The notes under the pieces are model-generated. The model was given only the letters and a program-made list of their open reading frames with translations. It had not been told where the DNA came from and did not search any database. This document shows, piece by piece, positions 18,478 to 26,760 of a stretch of DNA of 64,000 nt. The position numbers were made by a program, and so were the translations under genes. Where the stretch lies: NCBI RefSeq assembly GCF_001050345.1, contig NZ_LFMW01000005.1, positions 1 to 64,000 of the forward strand, written 5' to 3'. The number at the start of each line of letters is the position of its first letter. Positions within the stretch are counted from its first letter, which is position 1. The DNA comes from Pseudomonas fildesensis (GTDB lineage: Bacteria; Pseudomonadota; Gammaproteobacteria; Pseudomonadales; Pseudomonadaceae).

Positions 18478-18858
18478 ATGCGCTGGTCGTTTTTTGGCCT
18501 TGTCGGCCTGATGAGCTTGTCTGCCGCTGCGCCCATGGCCAGTGCCGCAGAGGACTATGCGGTGCTGATCATTTCCCGCGAACGCCTGGAAGTGCCGACC
18601 AATTGCGAAATCGGCCTGTACATCCAGGACCAGTTGGCCGGGCGCCTGTTTCAGGAACAGTCGACCTCGTTCAACCTGCCCGCTGGCAATGTTTCACTAC
18701 GCCTTAAGCTGCTGCCGGGCCAATCGCCAGGTTGCCTGCCAGGCCTGCTGGCGCCACCCGCGCAGAACATCACGTTGAAGGTCGGTGACGTACGCAAGTT
18801 ACGTATCGCCCAAGGGCCTGAGGGCATGTACCTCAAACCCGCCGCCCTCGAATACTGA
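18478..18858 (+). CDS. Secreted protein of unknown function in the copper module
   Basis: A 126-residue protein with an N-terminal signal peptide (hydrophobic FFGLVGLMSLSAAAPMASA, likely cut near residue 22). The mature part is mostly beta strand, with two cysteines (TNCEIG and PGCLPG) that could form a disulphide. It lacks the Met/His-rich runs of typical periplasmic copper carriers. GGAG lies before the ATG. It stands between copZ and copA, and its upstream region overlaps the copZ promoter, so copper induction is possible but unproven. Confidence 0.75.
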   Translation: MRWSFFGLVGLMSLSAAAPMASAAEDYAVLIISRERLEVPTNCEIGLYIQDQLAGRLFQEQSTSFNLPAGNVSLRLKLLPGQSPGCLPGLLAPPAQNITLKVGDVRKLRIAQGPEGMYLKPAALEY

Positions 18859-18946
18859 ATACCTCCCCTGGGGATCTTTCCCACGCGCAGCAACGAAATG
18901 CTTCATGGGACGCTCCAGCCGGCACAAGGCTCTAATTCGGCGCAAC

Positions 18947-18998
18947 GGTGACGCAGAGCGTCACAGGATGTATTCCCACGCAGAGCGTAGGAACAATC
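18947..18998. repeat. Degraded CACGCAGAGCGTG-type repeat
   Basis: GGTGACGCAGAGCGTCAC and ATTCCCACGCAGAGCGTAGGAAC are pieces of the same nested element seen intact at 21663-21773 and 55778-55913. Here the left outer arm is missing. The copy ends two bases before the -35 of the copA promoter. Confidence 0.75.
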
Positions 18999-19000
18999 GC

Positions 19001-19031
19001 TTGACCTTCCCCACAGGTCAAGGTTGATCCT
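19001..19031 (+). promoter_or_regulatory. CueR-controlled promoter of copA-cueR
   Basis: -35 TTGACC (19001-19006), 19-base spacer, then -10 GATCCT (19026-19031). The spacer carries the dyad ACCTTCC-N7-TCAAGGT. The layout aligns base for base with the copZ promoter on the other strand. CueR bound to Cu(I) would twist the long spacer and activate both. Confidence 0.82.
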
Positions 19032-19060
19032 TGGGGCAACTTCTCCTGGAGGACTGCCCC

Positions 19061-21262
19061 ATGAATGGAACCACCACGTTTGACCTGCCCATCGGCGGCA
19101 TGACCTGCGCCAGCTGTGCCGGGCGGGTCGAGCGCGCGCTGGGCAAAGTGCCTGGAGTGCAAAGCGTCAGCGTCAACCTGGCCAACGAGCGCGCCCATAT
19201 CGAAGTGCTGGGCCCGATGGAGCCTGCTGTACTGATCGCCGCTGTCGACAAGGCTGGCTATACCGCGACCCTGCCACAAACCGAAACCAAGACCGACGCC
19301 GATCAGGCGCAGCGCCTGCATCGCGAACGCTGGTCTCTGCTGTTCGCCATCCTGCTGGCATTGCCCTTGGTACTGCCGATGCTGGTGGAACCCTTCGGTG
19401 TGCACTGGATGCTCCCGGCCTGGGTGCAGTTCGCCCTGGCCACGCCGGTGCAATTCATCCTGGGTGCGCGCTTCTATATAGCCGCGTGGAAAGCCGTGCG
19501 GGCAGGCGCCGGCAATATGGATTTGCTGGTGGCCATCGGCACCAGCGCCGGTTACGGCTTGAGCATCTATGAATGGCTTACCGCCCCCGCCGGCACCATG
19601 CCGCACCTGTATTTCGAAGCCTCGGCGGTAGTCATCGCGCTGATCCTGCTCGGTAAATACCTGGAAAGCCGCGCCAAACGCCAGACCGCCAGCGCCATTC
19701 GCGCACTGGAAGCCTTGCGCCCTGAACGCGCGATTCGCTTGCAGGACGGCCGCGAAGAAGACGTCGCCATCAGCGCGCTCGTGCTCAATGACTTGGTGCT
19801 GGTCAAACCCGGCGAACGCTTCCCGGTCGACGGCGAAGTGGTGGAAGGCCAAAGCCACGCCGACGAGGCGTTGATCAGCGGCGAAAGCCTGCCGGTGCCG
19901 AAACAGCCGGGCGATAAAGTCACCGGCGGCGCCATCAACGGCGAAGGCCGCCTGCTGGTGCGCACCCTGGCCCTCGGCGCCGAAAGCGTGCTGGCGCGAA
20001 TCATCCGCCTGGTGGAAGACGCCCAGGCGGCCAAGGCTCCGATCCAGAAGCTGGTGGACAAAGTCAGCCAGGTCTTTGTGCCTGCCGTGCTCGTGATTGC
20101 ACTCGCCACACTGGTGGGCTGGTGGCTGTACGGCGCGCCCCTGGAAACCGCGCTGATCAACGCTGTCGCCGTGCTGGTGATCGCCTGCCCTTGCGCCCTG
20201 GGCCTGGCCACGCCGACTGCGATCATGGCCGGCACCGGTGTCGCCGCGCGCCACGGGATTCTGATCAAGGACGCCGAAGCGCTGGAACGCGCCCATGAAG
20301 TGAGCGCGGTGGTCTTCGACAAGACCGGCACACTCACCTCCGGCACGCCGAAAATCGCCCATCTGGCGGCGGTGGACGGCAACGAGTCCCTGCTGCTGCA
20401 ACAGGCCGGCGCCCTGCAACGCGGCAGCGAACACCCGTTGGCCAAGGCGGTGCTGGATGCCTGCAGCGAGCAACATCTGGACGTGGCCGATGTGAGCGCC
20501 AGCCAATCGCTGACCGGGCGCGGCATTGCCGGGACCCTCGACGGCCGGCAACTGGCGCTGGGCAACCGTCGCCTGCTGGAAGAAAGCGGCTTGAGCGCAG
20601 GCGACCTGGCCGGCTCCGCCAAAGACTGGGAGGCCGAAGGCCGCACCTTGTCCTGGCTGATTGAACAAGGCCCGCAACCGCGCGTGCTGGGGCTGTTTGC
20701 CTTCGGCGACACGCTCAAGCCGGGCGCCCTGGAAGCGGTGACGCAACTCAAGGCACGCCACATCAGCAGCCATCTGCTCACGGGCGACAACCGCGGCAGC
20801 GCCCGGGTGGTCGCCGAAGCGCTGGGCATCGACGATGTACACGCCGAGGTCTTGCCCGCCGATAAGGCCGCCACCGTCGCCGAACTGAAAAAAACCGGCG
20901 TGGTGGCGATGGTCGGCGACGGCATCAACGACGCCCCGGCCCTGGCCGCTGCCGATATCGGCATCGCCATGGGCGGCGGCACCGACGTGGCCATGCACGC
21001 CGCCGGTATCACCCTGATGCGCGGCGATCCACGCCTGGTACCCGCCGCGCTGGAGATCAGCCGCAAGACCTACGCAAAAATCCGCCAGAACCTGTTCTGG
21101 GCCTTTGTGTATAACTTGATCGGCATTCCCCTGGCGGCGTTCGGCCTGCTCAACCCGGTGTTGGCTGGCGCGGCAATGGCGCTGTCCAGCGTCAGCGTGG
21201 TGAGCAATGCGCTACTGTTGAAAACCTGGAAACCCAAGGATTTGGAGGATCGACAACCATGA
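19061..21262 (+). CDS. copA: Cu(I)-exporting P1B-type ATPase
   Basis: A 733-residue copper pump of the inner membrane. One N-terminal metal-binding domain carries GGMTCASC (about 9-16). Eight transmembrane helices include the Cu(I) site CPC at 376-378. The phosphorylated Asp is Asp420 in DKTGT, the nucleotide-binding SEHPLAKA motif follows, and the hinge GDGIND begins at Gly619. ATP drives Cu(I) to the periplasm. ATG 19061 has GGAGGA 8 bases upstream, better than an ATG ten codons earlier. The cueR gene overlaps its end by four bases, forming one operon behind a CueR promoter. Confidence 0.96.
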   Translation: MNGTTTFDLPIGGMTCASCAGRVERALGKVPGVQSVSVNLANERAHIEVLGPMEPAVLIAAVDKAGYTATLPQTETKTDADQAQRLHRERWSLLFAILLALPLVLPMLVEPFGVHWMLPAWVQFALATPVQFILGARFYIAAWKAVRAGAGNMDLLVAIGTSAGYGLSIYEWLTAPAGTMPHLYFEASAVVIALILLGKYLESRAKRQTASAIRALEALRPERAIRLQDGREEDVAISALVLNDLVLVKPGERFPVDGEVVEGQSHADEALISGESLPVPKQPGDKVTGGAINGEGRLLVRTLALGAESVLARIIRLVEDAQAAKAPIQKLVDKVSQVFVPAVLVIALATLVGWWLYGAPLETALINAVAVLVIACPCALGLATPTAIMAGTGVAARHGILIKDAEALERAHEVSAVVFDKTGTLTSGTPKIAHLAAVDGNESLLLQQAGALQRGSEHPLAKAVLDACSEQHLDVADVSASQSLTGRGIAGTLDGRQLALGNRRLLEESGLSAGDLAGSAKDWEAEGRTLSWLIEQGPQPRVLGLFAFGDTLKPGALEAVTQLKARHISSHLLTGDNRGSARVVAEALGIDDVHAEVLPADKAATVAELKKTGVVAMVGDGINDAPALAAADIGIAMGGGTDVAMHAAGITLMRGDPRLVPAALEISRKTYAKIRQNLFWAFVYNLIGIPLAAFGLLNPVLAGAAMALSSVSVVSNALLLKTWKPKDLEDRQP

Positions 21263-21660
21263 ACATCGGCCAAGCCGCCCGCCAAAGTGGCCTGAGCGCA
21301 AAGATGATTCGTTACTACGAATCCATCAACCTGCTGAAAGCCGCCCACCGCACCGACAGCGGCTACCGCGTGTACGGCGCCGACGACTTGCACACGCTTG
21401 CGTTTATCAAGCGCTCTCGGGACTTGGGGTTTTCATTGGAAGAGGTCGGCAAGCTGCTGACCCTGTGGCAAGACCGGCAACGAGCCAGCGCCGACGTGAA
21501 AGCCCTGGCGCGCCAGCATATCGACGAGTTGAATCAGAAGATTCTGGAGTTGGGCCAGCTGCGCGATACGTTGCAGGACCTGGTGGAGCACTGCCAGGGC
21601 GATCATCGGCCGGATTGTCCGATTCTCAAGGAGCTGGCGTCGGGAAACTGCTGCACCTGA
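21259..21660 (+). CDS. cueR: Copper-sensing MerR-family regulator CueR
   Basis: A 133-residue MerR-type activator. The N-terminal winged helix begins [21 protein letters not shown], a long dimerisation helix follows, and the metal loop has Cys112 and Cys120 (CQGDHRPDC). Those are the same positions as the Cu(I) ligands of E. coli CueR. An extra CC pair sits near the C-terminus. The ATGA overlap with copA shows translational coupling, so sensor and pump rise together. Two matching operators lie at 18366-18388 and 19003-19023. Confidence 0.95.
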   Translation: MNIGQAARQSGLSAKMIRYYESINLLKAAHRTDSGYRVYGADDLHTLAFIKRSRDLGFSLEEVGKLLTLWQDRQRASADVKALARQHIDELNQKILELGQLRDTLQDLVEHCQGDHRPDCPILKELASGNCCT

Positions 21661-21662
21661 GC

Positions 21663-21773
21663 ATGATCGTTCCCACGCTCTGCGTGGGAATGCCTCACTG
21701 GACGCTCTGCGTCCGCTCTTGGGACGCAGAGCGTCCCTGGCTGCATTACCACGCAGAGCGTGGGAACGATCAT
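21663..21773. repeat. Nested-hairpin repeat, CACGC(A/T)GAGCGTG type
   Basis: The outer arms begin ATGATCGTTCCCACGCTCTGCG and end with the reverse complement. Each arm holds a small palindrome of its own, and inside lies a second pair, GGACGCTCTGCGTCC (21700-21714) and GGGACGCAGAGCGTCCC (21721-21737). The whole can fold as a branched cruciform. It follows the cueR stop by two bases. Related copies occur at 18947 and 55778. It lacks the GTGGGAG core of the REP families. Confidence 0.85.
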
Positions 21774-21796
21774 TGCTGCGCGTGGGGACGATCAGA

Positions 21797-21820
21797 AAAT
21801 CCGGCCTGGGCCGGATTTTT
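21797..21820. terminator. Bidirectional terminator between cueR and the RIO kinase
   Basis: AAATCCGGCC and GGCCGGATTT arms meet around TG, with A-rich sequence on the left and TTTT on the right. It can act on cueR transcripts (plus strand) and on the convergent kinase gene, whose stop is 11 bases away. Confidence 0.85.
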
Positions 21821-21830
21821 CGTTAGCGGC

Positions 21831-22727
21831 TCACTGCATCCAGGGCGGCGGCGGTTCTTCGGCCGTCTTGGTCGCCGGCGCATCATCCGCCGCGCGAATC
21901 GCCTGGCGACGCTCGTCATCCAGCCGCGCCGCTTCGATCTCGCGGATCACACCGTCCACATCGGCCAGCTCTTCCGGCTCGTCGAACTCGCCGGTCAGTA
22001 TGCTGGCCGGGTGCAAGGTACCGGCTTCGTACAGCGCCCACATTTCCTTGGCGTACTTGGTGGTCTTCAACTCCGGGGCAAAACGCCCGAAGTAGGAGGC
22101 CATGTTGCCCACATCCCGCTCCAGCATGCTGAATGCGTGATTGTTGCCCGCTGCATCCACCGCCTGGGGCAGGTCGATGATCACCGGGCCCGTCGGCGTG
22201 AGCAGTACGTTGAACTCGGACAGGTCACCGTGCACCAGGCCGGTACACAGCATCAGCACGATCTGGGAAATCAGGAAGGCGTGGTATTCGCGCGCCTGGT
22301 CCGGCTCCAGCGTCACGTCGTTCAGACGCGGTGCTGCATCGCCGTACTCGTCGGCCACCAGTTCCATCAACAGCACGCCTTCAAGGAAGTCGTAGGGCTT
22401 GGGCACACGAACGCCCGCGCCGGCCAGACGAAACAGCGCCGCCACTTCGGCGTTCTGCCAGGCATCTTCGGTTTCTTTCTTGCCGAATTTGGAGCCCTTG
22501 GCCATGGCCCGGGCCTGCCGGCTGTTGCGGACCTTTCGGCCTTCCTGGTACTCGGACGCCTGACGAAAACTTCGTTTATTTGCCTCCTTGTAAACCTTGG
22601 CGCAACGCAATTCGTTGCCGCAGCGCACCACATACACAGCTGCTTCTTTACCACTCATGAGTGGGCGCAGCACTTCGTCGACCAGACCGTCTTCGATCAG
22701 GGGTTCAATGCGTTTAGGAGTCTTCAT
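21831..22727 (-). CDS. RIO1-family serine protein kinase
   Basis: A 298-residue atypical protein kinase. The phosphate loop region is SGKEAAVYVV (25-34), the ATP-anchoring lysine is in RCAKVYKE, the catalytic loop is HGDLSEFN (Asp168, Asn173), and the metal-binding Asp185 lies in IIDLPQ. RIO kinases mature ribosomes in archaea and eukaryotes; the bacterial role is poorly known. A P. aeruginosa protein I believe to be the counterpart (PA4780) was reported as an active kinase. The C-terminal 50 residues are acidic, then proline-rich. It is followed by a terminator. Confidence 0.88.
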   Translation of the reverse strand: MKTPKRIEPLIEDGLVDEVLRPLMSGKEAAVYVVRCGNELRCAKVYKEANKRSFRQASEYQEGRKVRNSRQARAMAKGSKFGKKETEDAWQNAEVAALFRLAGAGVRVPKPYDFLEGVLLMELVADEYGDAAPRLNDVTLEPDQAREYHAFLISQIVLMLCTGLVHGDLSEFNVLLTPTGPVIIDLPQAVDAAGNNHAFSMLERDVGNMASYFGRFAPELKTTKYAKEMWALYEAGTLHPASILTGEFDEPEELADVDGVIREIEAARLDDERRQAIRAADDAPATKTAEEPPPPWMQ

Positions 22728-22861
22728 CAGCTTTTATTGTGGGTCCTGTATTACCAAACACGCGTGTGGCACTCGTTATACGGCAATCGGCTCGCCGGTG
22801 GGAGGGGCTACCGACCTCTGACCCCTTCAGAATGCATCCAATAGGCCAATTTAATGCGTAA

Positions 22862-24139
22862 TCAACGTTCGATGATCGCCGTCACGCCCTGCCCGCCGGC
22901 GGCGCAGATTGAAATCAGCCCGCGCCCCTTGCCCGCCGCGTCCAGCAACTTGGCCAGATTGGCGACGATACGCCCGCCGGTGGCGGCAAACGGGTGCCCG
23001 GCCGCCAGGGAACTGCCCTTGACGTTAAGTCGGCTGCGGTCGATCGAGCCCAGCGGCGCGTCCAGCCCGAGGCGCGTCTTGCAGTAGTCCGCATCCTCCC
23101 AGGCCTTCAGCGTGCACAACACCTGGGCAGCGAATGCTTCGTGGATCTCGTAGTAATCAAAGTCCTGCAATGTCAGACCATTCCTCGCCAATAGGCGTGG
23201 CACGGCGTAAACCGGCGCCATCAGCAGGCCTTCGGCCCCGTTGACGAAGTCCACAGCGGCCGCTTCGCCATCGCGCAGGTATGCCAGGATCGGCAAACCA
23301 CGCTCCTGGGCCCAGGCCTCGCTACCGAGCAGTACCAACGACGCACCATCGGTGAGCGGCGTGGAGTTGCCGGCAGTGAGAGTGCCTTTTTCGCTACGTT
23401 CGAAGGCCGGCTTGAGCGCGGCGAGTTTTTCCAGGGTCAGGTCGGGCCGCAGGTTGTTGTCGCGGGTGAGGCCCAGAAACGGCGTGAGCAAGTCGTTGTG
23501 CCAGCCTTCGGCATAGGCGGCGGCCATTTTCTGATGACTTTCCAGGGCAAGCTGGTCTTGCTCGGCGCGAGGGATCTGCCAGGTCTGCGCCATCAATTCG
23601 CAGTGCTGGCCCATGGACAGGCCGGTGCGCGGTTCGCCGTTGCGCGGCAGCTCCGGCTTGAGGTGATGCGGACGAAGTTGTAACAGGACTTTTAATTTAT
23701 CCGCCATGGATTTGCTGCGGTTGGCTTGCAGCAGGATGTTGCGCAGCCCTTCATTCACGCCGATCGGCGCGTCGGAGGTGGTGTCCACTCCGCCGGCAAT
23801 CGCGCATTCAATCTGGCCCAGGGCAATTTTGTTGGCCACCAGCAACGCCGCTTCCAGCCCGGTGCCGCAGGCCTGCTGGATGTCGTAGGCCGGGGTTTGC
23901 GGCGACAGGCGCGAGCCCAGCACGCATTCGCGGGTCAGGTTGAAGTCGCGGGAATGCTTGAGCACCGCACCGGCAGCCACCTCGCCGATGCGCAGGCCGT
24001 GCAGGTTGTAGCGTTCGATCAAGCCCTCCAGGGCGGCGGTCAGCATCGCCTGGTTGCTCGCCGTGGCGTACGGGCCATTGGAACGGGCGAAAGGAATGCG
24101 GTTACCGCCAATGATCGCTACACGGCGCAATTGAGTCAT
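22862..24139 (-). CDS. Thiolase (acetyl-CoA C-acyltransferase, FadI-like)
   Basis: A 425-residue thiolase, cleaving 3-ketoacyl-CoA or condensing acyl-CoAs. The nucleophilic cysteine is in QQACGTGLEAALL (about residue 91), HEAFAAQVL carries the first histidine, and the second cysteine is in ICAAGGQGVTAI; GHPFAATGG supplies the other histidine. It is divergent from a FabG-like reductase and a MaoC-type hydratase, 114 bases away; together they provide three of the four steps of a beta-oxidation or elongation cycle on CoA thioesters. Chain length cannot be told from sequence. Confidence 0.92.
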   Translation of the reverse strand: MTQLRRVAIIGGNRIPFARSNGPYATASNQAMLTAALEGLIERYNLHGLRIGEVAAGAVLKHSRDFNLTRECVLGSRLSPQTPAYDIQQACGTGLEAALLVANKIALGQIECAIAGGVDTTSDAPIGVNEGLRNILLQANRSKSMADKLKVLLQLRPHHLKPELPRNGEPRTGLSMGQHCELMAQTWQIPRAEQDQLALESHQKMAAAYAEGWHNDLLTPFLGLTRDNNLRPDLTLEKLAALKPAFERSEKGTLTAGNSTPLTDGASLVLLGSEAWAQERGLPILAYLRDGEAAAVDFVNGAEGLLMAPVYAVPRLLARNGLTLQDFDYYEIHEAFAAQVLCTLKAWEDADYCKTRLGLDAPLGSIDRSRLNVKGSSLAAGHPFAATGGRIVANLAKLLDAAGKGRGLISICAAGGQGVTAIIER

Positions 24140-24253
24140 GAAAAGCTCCCTGTCTGTTGTGGGGTGAGTCTCTCAGACTAGCCTAGGCTCAATCGAACGA
24201 CTGCCACCCCAAGATGGTCAACCCTTTGAACCCCAGCCTTCGGAGAGCGTTCC

Positions 24254-25606
24254 ATGTCTGACCGTTATATCGACTTCGCCAACTCAAGCCTCGGCCATCG
24301 CCTGGTCGCCGCCATTGGCCTGCCGTCACCGGTACGCCTGGAACGCTGGCAAGCCGGGCGCTTGCGTCCGGTCGAAGGTGCACTGCTGATTGGCGGCGGC
24401 CCGCTGGCCGCGAAAATCCTGCCCTTCGGCAACAAGCTGACCGACGCCATTTACAGCTACGGCCCCGAGCCGCTGGCCGCGCCTGCCTGGATTCCAGGAC
24501 ATGGCCCAAAACTCAAGGCGGTGGTGTTCGACGCCAGTGACTTGCAGCACACCGACCAGCTCAAACAACTGCGTGAGTTCTTCCAGCCACTGCTGAAAAA
24601 CCTCGACCACAGCGCGCACCTGGTCATCCTCGGGCGCGCGCCGGAAGGTCTCAGCGACCCATTTGCCGCCAGCGCACAGCGGGCCCTGGAAGGGTTCAGC
24701 CGTTCCCTGGCCAAAGAACTGCGCAGCGGCGGCGTGTTGCAATTGCTGTATGTCGGCGACGGTGCCGAGGACCAGTTGGAGGGCGCGCTGCGGTTCTTCC
24801 TCTCGCCCAAAAGCGCCTACATCTGCGGCCAGGTGGTTCGGCTGGAGGCCTGCGCAACGCCGGTCGAAGACTGGACGCGCCCTCTGGCCGGGCGTAAAGC
24901 GCTGGTCACCGGTGCCGCCCGCGGCATTGGCGCATCCATCGCCGAAACCCTGGCACGCGACGGCGCCGAAGTGATTCTGCTCGACGTGCCACAGGCCAAG
25001 GCCGATCTCGAAGCCCTGGCCGCGCGCCTGAGTGCGCGCACCGTCGTGCTGGATATCTGCGCCGAAGACGCCGCCAGCCAGTTGATCGAGCACCTGCCGG
25101 AGGGCCTCGACATCCTGGTGCACAACGCCGGTATCACGCGCGATAAAACCCTCGCCAACATGACCCCGGAATACTGGGACGCCGTACTGGCCGTCAATCT
25201 CAACGCCCCGCAAGTGCTGACCAAAGCACTGCTCGACAGCGGCACCCTGCACGACAACGCCCGCATAGTGCTGCTGGCCTCCATCAGTGGAATTGCCGGC
25301 AACCGCGGGCAAACCAACTATGCCGCGAGCAAGGCGGGGCTGATCGGCCTGGCCCAGGCGTGGGCGCCGCTGTTGAAGGAGCGCGGGATCAGTATCAACG
25401 CGGTGGCCCCCGGTTTTATCGAAACCCAGATGACCGCACATATTCCGTTCGCCCTGCGTGAGGCCGGGCGGCGCATGAGTTCGCTGGGCCAGGGCGGCTT
25501 GCCGCAAGACGTTGCCGAAGCCGTGGCCTGGCTCGGTCAGCCGGGCTCCGGTGCGGTCAGCGGCCAGGCACTTCGGGTGTGTGGGCAAAGTCTTTTGGGA
25601 GCGTAA
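24254..25606 (+). CDS. High-molecular-weight FabG-type 3-oxoacyl reductase
   Basis: A 450-residue SDR, much longer than the usual 245-residue FabG. Residues about 1-205 form an extra N-terminal Rossmann-like domain, and the catalytic SDR domain follows from RKALVTGAARGIGASIAE, with NAG, the serine in LLASISG and the YAASK motif. This matches the FabG4 type, which works on CoA-bound substrates. It sits 2 bases from a MaoC hydratase and divergent from a thiolase. Direction (synthesis or breakdown) is not decided. Confidence 0.88.
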   Translation: MSDRYIDFANSSLGHRLVAAIGLPSPVRLERWQAGRLRPVEGALLIGGGPLAAKILPFGNKLTDAIYSYGPEPLAAPAWIPGHGPKLKAVVFDASDLQHTDQLKQLREFFQPLLKNLDHSAHLVILGRAPEGLSDPFAASAQRALEGFSRSLAKELRSGGVLQLLYVGDGAEDQLEGALRFFLSPKSAYICGQVVRLEACATPVEDWTRPLAGRKALVTGAARGIGASIAETLARDGAEVILLDVPQAKADLEALAARLSARTVVLDICAEDAASQLIEHLPEGLDILVHNAGITRDKTLANMTPEYWDAVLAVNLNAPQVLTKALLDSGTLHDNARIVLLASISGIAGNRGQTNYAASKAGLIGLAQAWAPLLKERGISINAVAPGFIETQMTAHIPFALREAGRRMSSLGQGGLPQDVAEAVAWLGQPGSGAVSGQALRVCGQSLLGA

Positions 25607-25608
25607 GC

Positions 25609-26457
25609 ATGGAATGGCAGACGTTGGGCAGCACCCCGTTTCTACTGCCGCTGTACTGGCGCGCGGCGCTCAAGCGCAAGATCACCGGCAGCACGTTGCC
25701 CGAGTTGGGGTTGCGTTGCCGGGTGAGCGTCAATCCTCAGGACGTGGCAGCGTATCGCAAGGTGTGCGGGTTTACCGACAGCCCGATCTTGCCGGCGACC
25801 TACCCGCATATCCTCGCGTTCGGTTTGCAGATGCAACTGCTCACCGACAAGCGCTTTCCGTTCCCACTGTTGGGGCTTGTGCACTTGAGCAACCGTATCC
25901 GCATCCACCGGCCGTTGGGTGCTGTGAGTGATCTGAACATCGCCGTGCACGCGCAAAACCTCAAGCCCCACGCCAAGGGGGCAACCTTTAACGTGGTGAC
26001 CACCGTTGAAGATTCCCTCGGCCTGCTGTGGGAAGCCGAAAGCCGCATGCTCTGCCGTGGTGTGAAGCTTGATGGGGAAGCGGCGGATAACGGGTTGCCC
26101 ATTCCCACTCAAGTCAGCGAACTGACGCGCTGGAAAGCCCCCGCCGATATCGGCCGACGCTATGCCCGGGTGTCCGGCGATTACAACCCGATCCACTTGA
26201 GCGCGCTGACCGCCAAATTGTTCGGATTCCCCCAGGCCATCGCCCACGGCCTGTGGAACAAGGCACGGACCCTCGCCGCCCTGGGCGAGCACCTGCCCGC
26301 TGCCAATATCGAAATACACGTTGAGTTCAAGAAGCCGGTACGCCTGCCCAGCGAGGTTACTTTGCATACCAGCGCCGCCGGTTCAAGTGGCGAATTACTC
26401 TTGAAAGGCACGGGCGACCTTGAACACATGGCAGGCAAGTGGCAGCCAATTGCGTGA
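25609..26457 (+). CDS. MaoC-family (R)-specific enoyl hydratase
   Basis: A 282-residue hot-dog-fold protein. The hydratase-2 motif lies in the second half, SGDYNPIHLSALTAKLFGFPQAIAHG (catalytic Asp and His), and the first half is a degenerate N-terminal hot dog, giving the two-domain form. It should add water to trans-2-enoyl-CoA to give (R)-3-hydroxyacyl-CoA, a substrate fitting the neighbouring FabG4-like reductase. GGGAGCG precedes ATG 25609. It is the last gene of the pair and is followed by a clear terminator. Confidence 0.88.
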   Translation: MEWQTLGSTPFLLPLYWRAALKRKITGSTLPELGLRCRVSVNPQDVAAYRKVCGFTDSPILPATYPHILAFGLQMQLLTDKRFPFPLLGLVHLSNRIRIHRPLGAVSDLNIAVHAQNLKPHAKGATFNVVTTVEDSLGLLWEAESRMLCRGVKLDGEAADNGLPIPTQVSELTRWKAPADIGRRYARVSGDYNPIHLSALTAKLFGFPQAIAHGLWNKARTLAALGEHLPAANIEIHVEFKKPVRLPSEVTLHTSAAGSSGELLLKGTGDLEHMAGKWQPIA

Positions 26458-26495
26458 TTTACGCTGATTAATTGTATATATACACCTTAAGTTAT

Positions 26496-26522
26496 AGCGG
26501 ACTTTATTAAGTCCGCTTTTTT
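26496..26522 (+). terminator. Rho-independent terminator after the MaoC gene
   Basis: AGCGGACTT and AAGTCCGCT form a perfect 9-bp stem around TATT, followed directly by a run of five further T on the plus strand. It lies 39 bases past the MaoC stop. Confidence 0.9.
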
Positions 26523-26760
26523 ATTCAATCCATTGATTTAACTCATCTATATATCCTGATACACCCCACCCTTTATACCTTTGGTATTAGTCGTTAAGCG
26601 CTTCCAATGCACCTGTATATAAATCGTTAATACCAAGTTGAGCGTTGCGTGAAAGAGTCGCCAAGCCTGTTATAGCCCCACGGACAAACAGATCGCTATC
26701 CAAAGAAATAGCAGCTGTTTGAAGACAACCAAGGTTGTATCAGGTGCAAGGAACTCAATC
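26523..26760 (+). other. AT-rich leader upstream of the repeat lipoprotein
   Basis: No gene is visible. This gap is distinctly AT-richer than its surroundings. It contains a 9-bp inverted repeat, TTGGTATTA (26581-26589) and TAATACCAA (26628-26636), across 38 bases, and TCGTTAA appears once next to each arm in direct orientation. This could be an operator region or a long 5' hairpin. A ribosome site AAGGA stands just before ATG 26761. Confidence 0.5.

Noticed and set aside
18932..20998. A 688-codon minus-strand frame across copA
   Set aside because: It is the high-GC antisense shadow of copA; it lacks recognisable domains, and copA's motifs and CueR promoter are decisive. The same holds for antisense frames across mmsA (309-1994), tadA/tadB (34370-36226) and speA (60073-61950).
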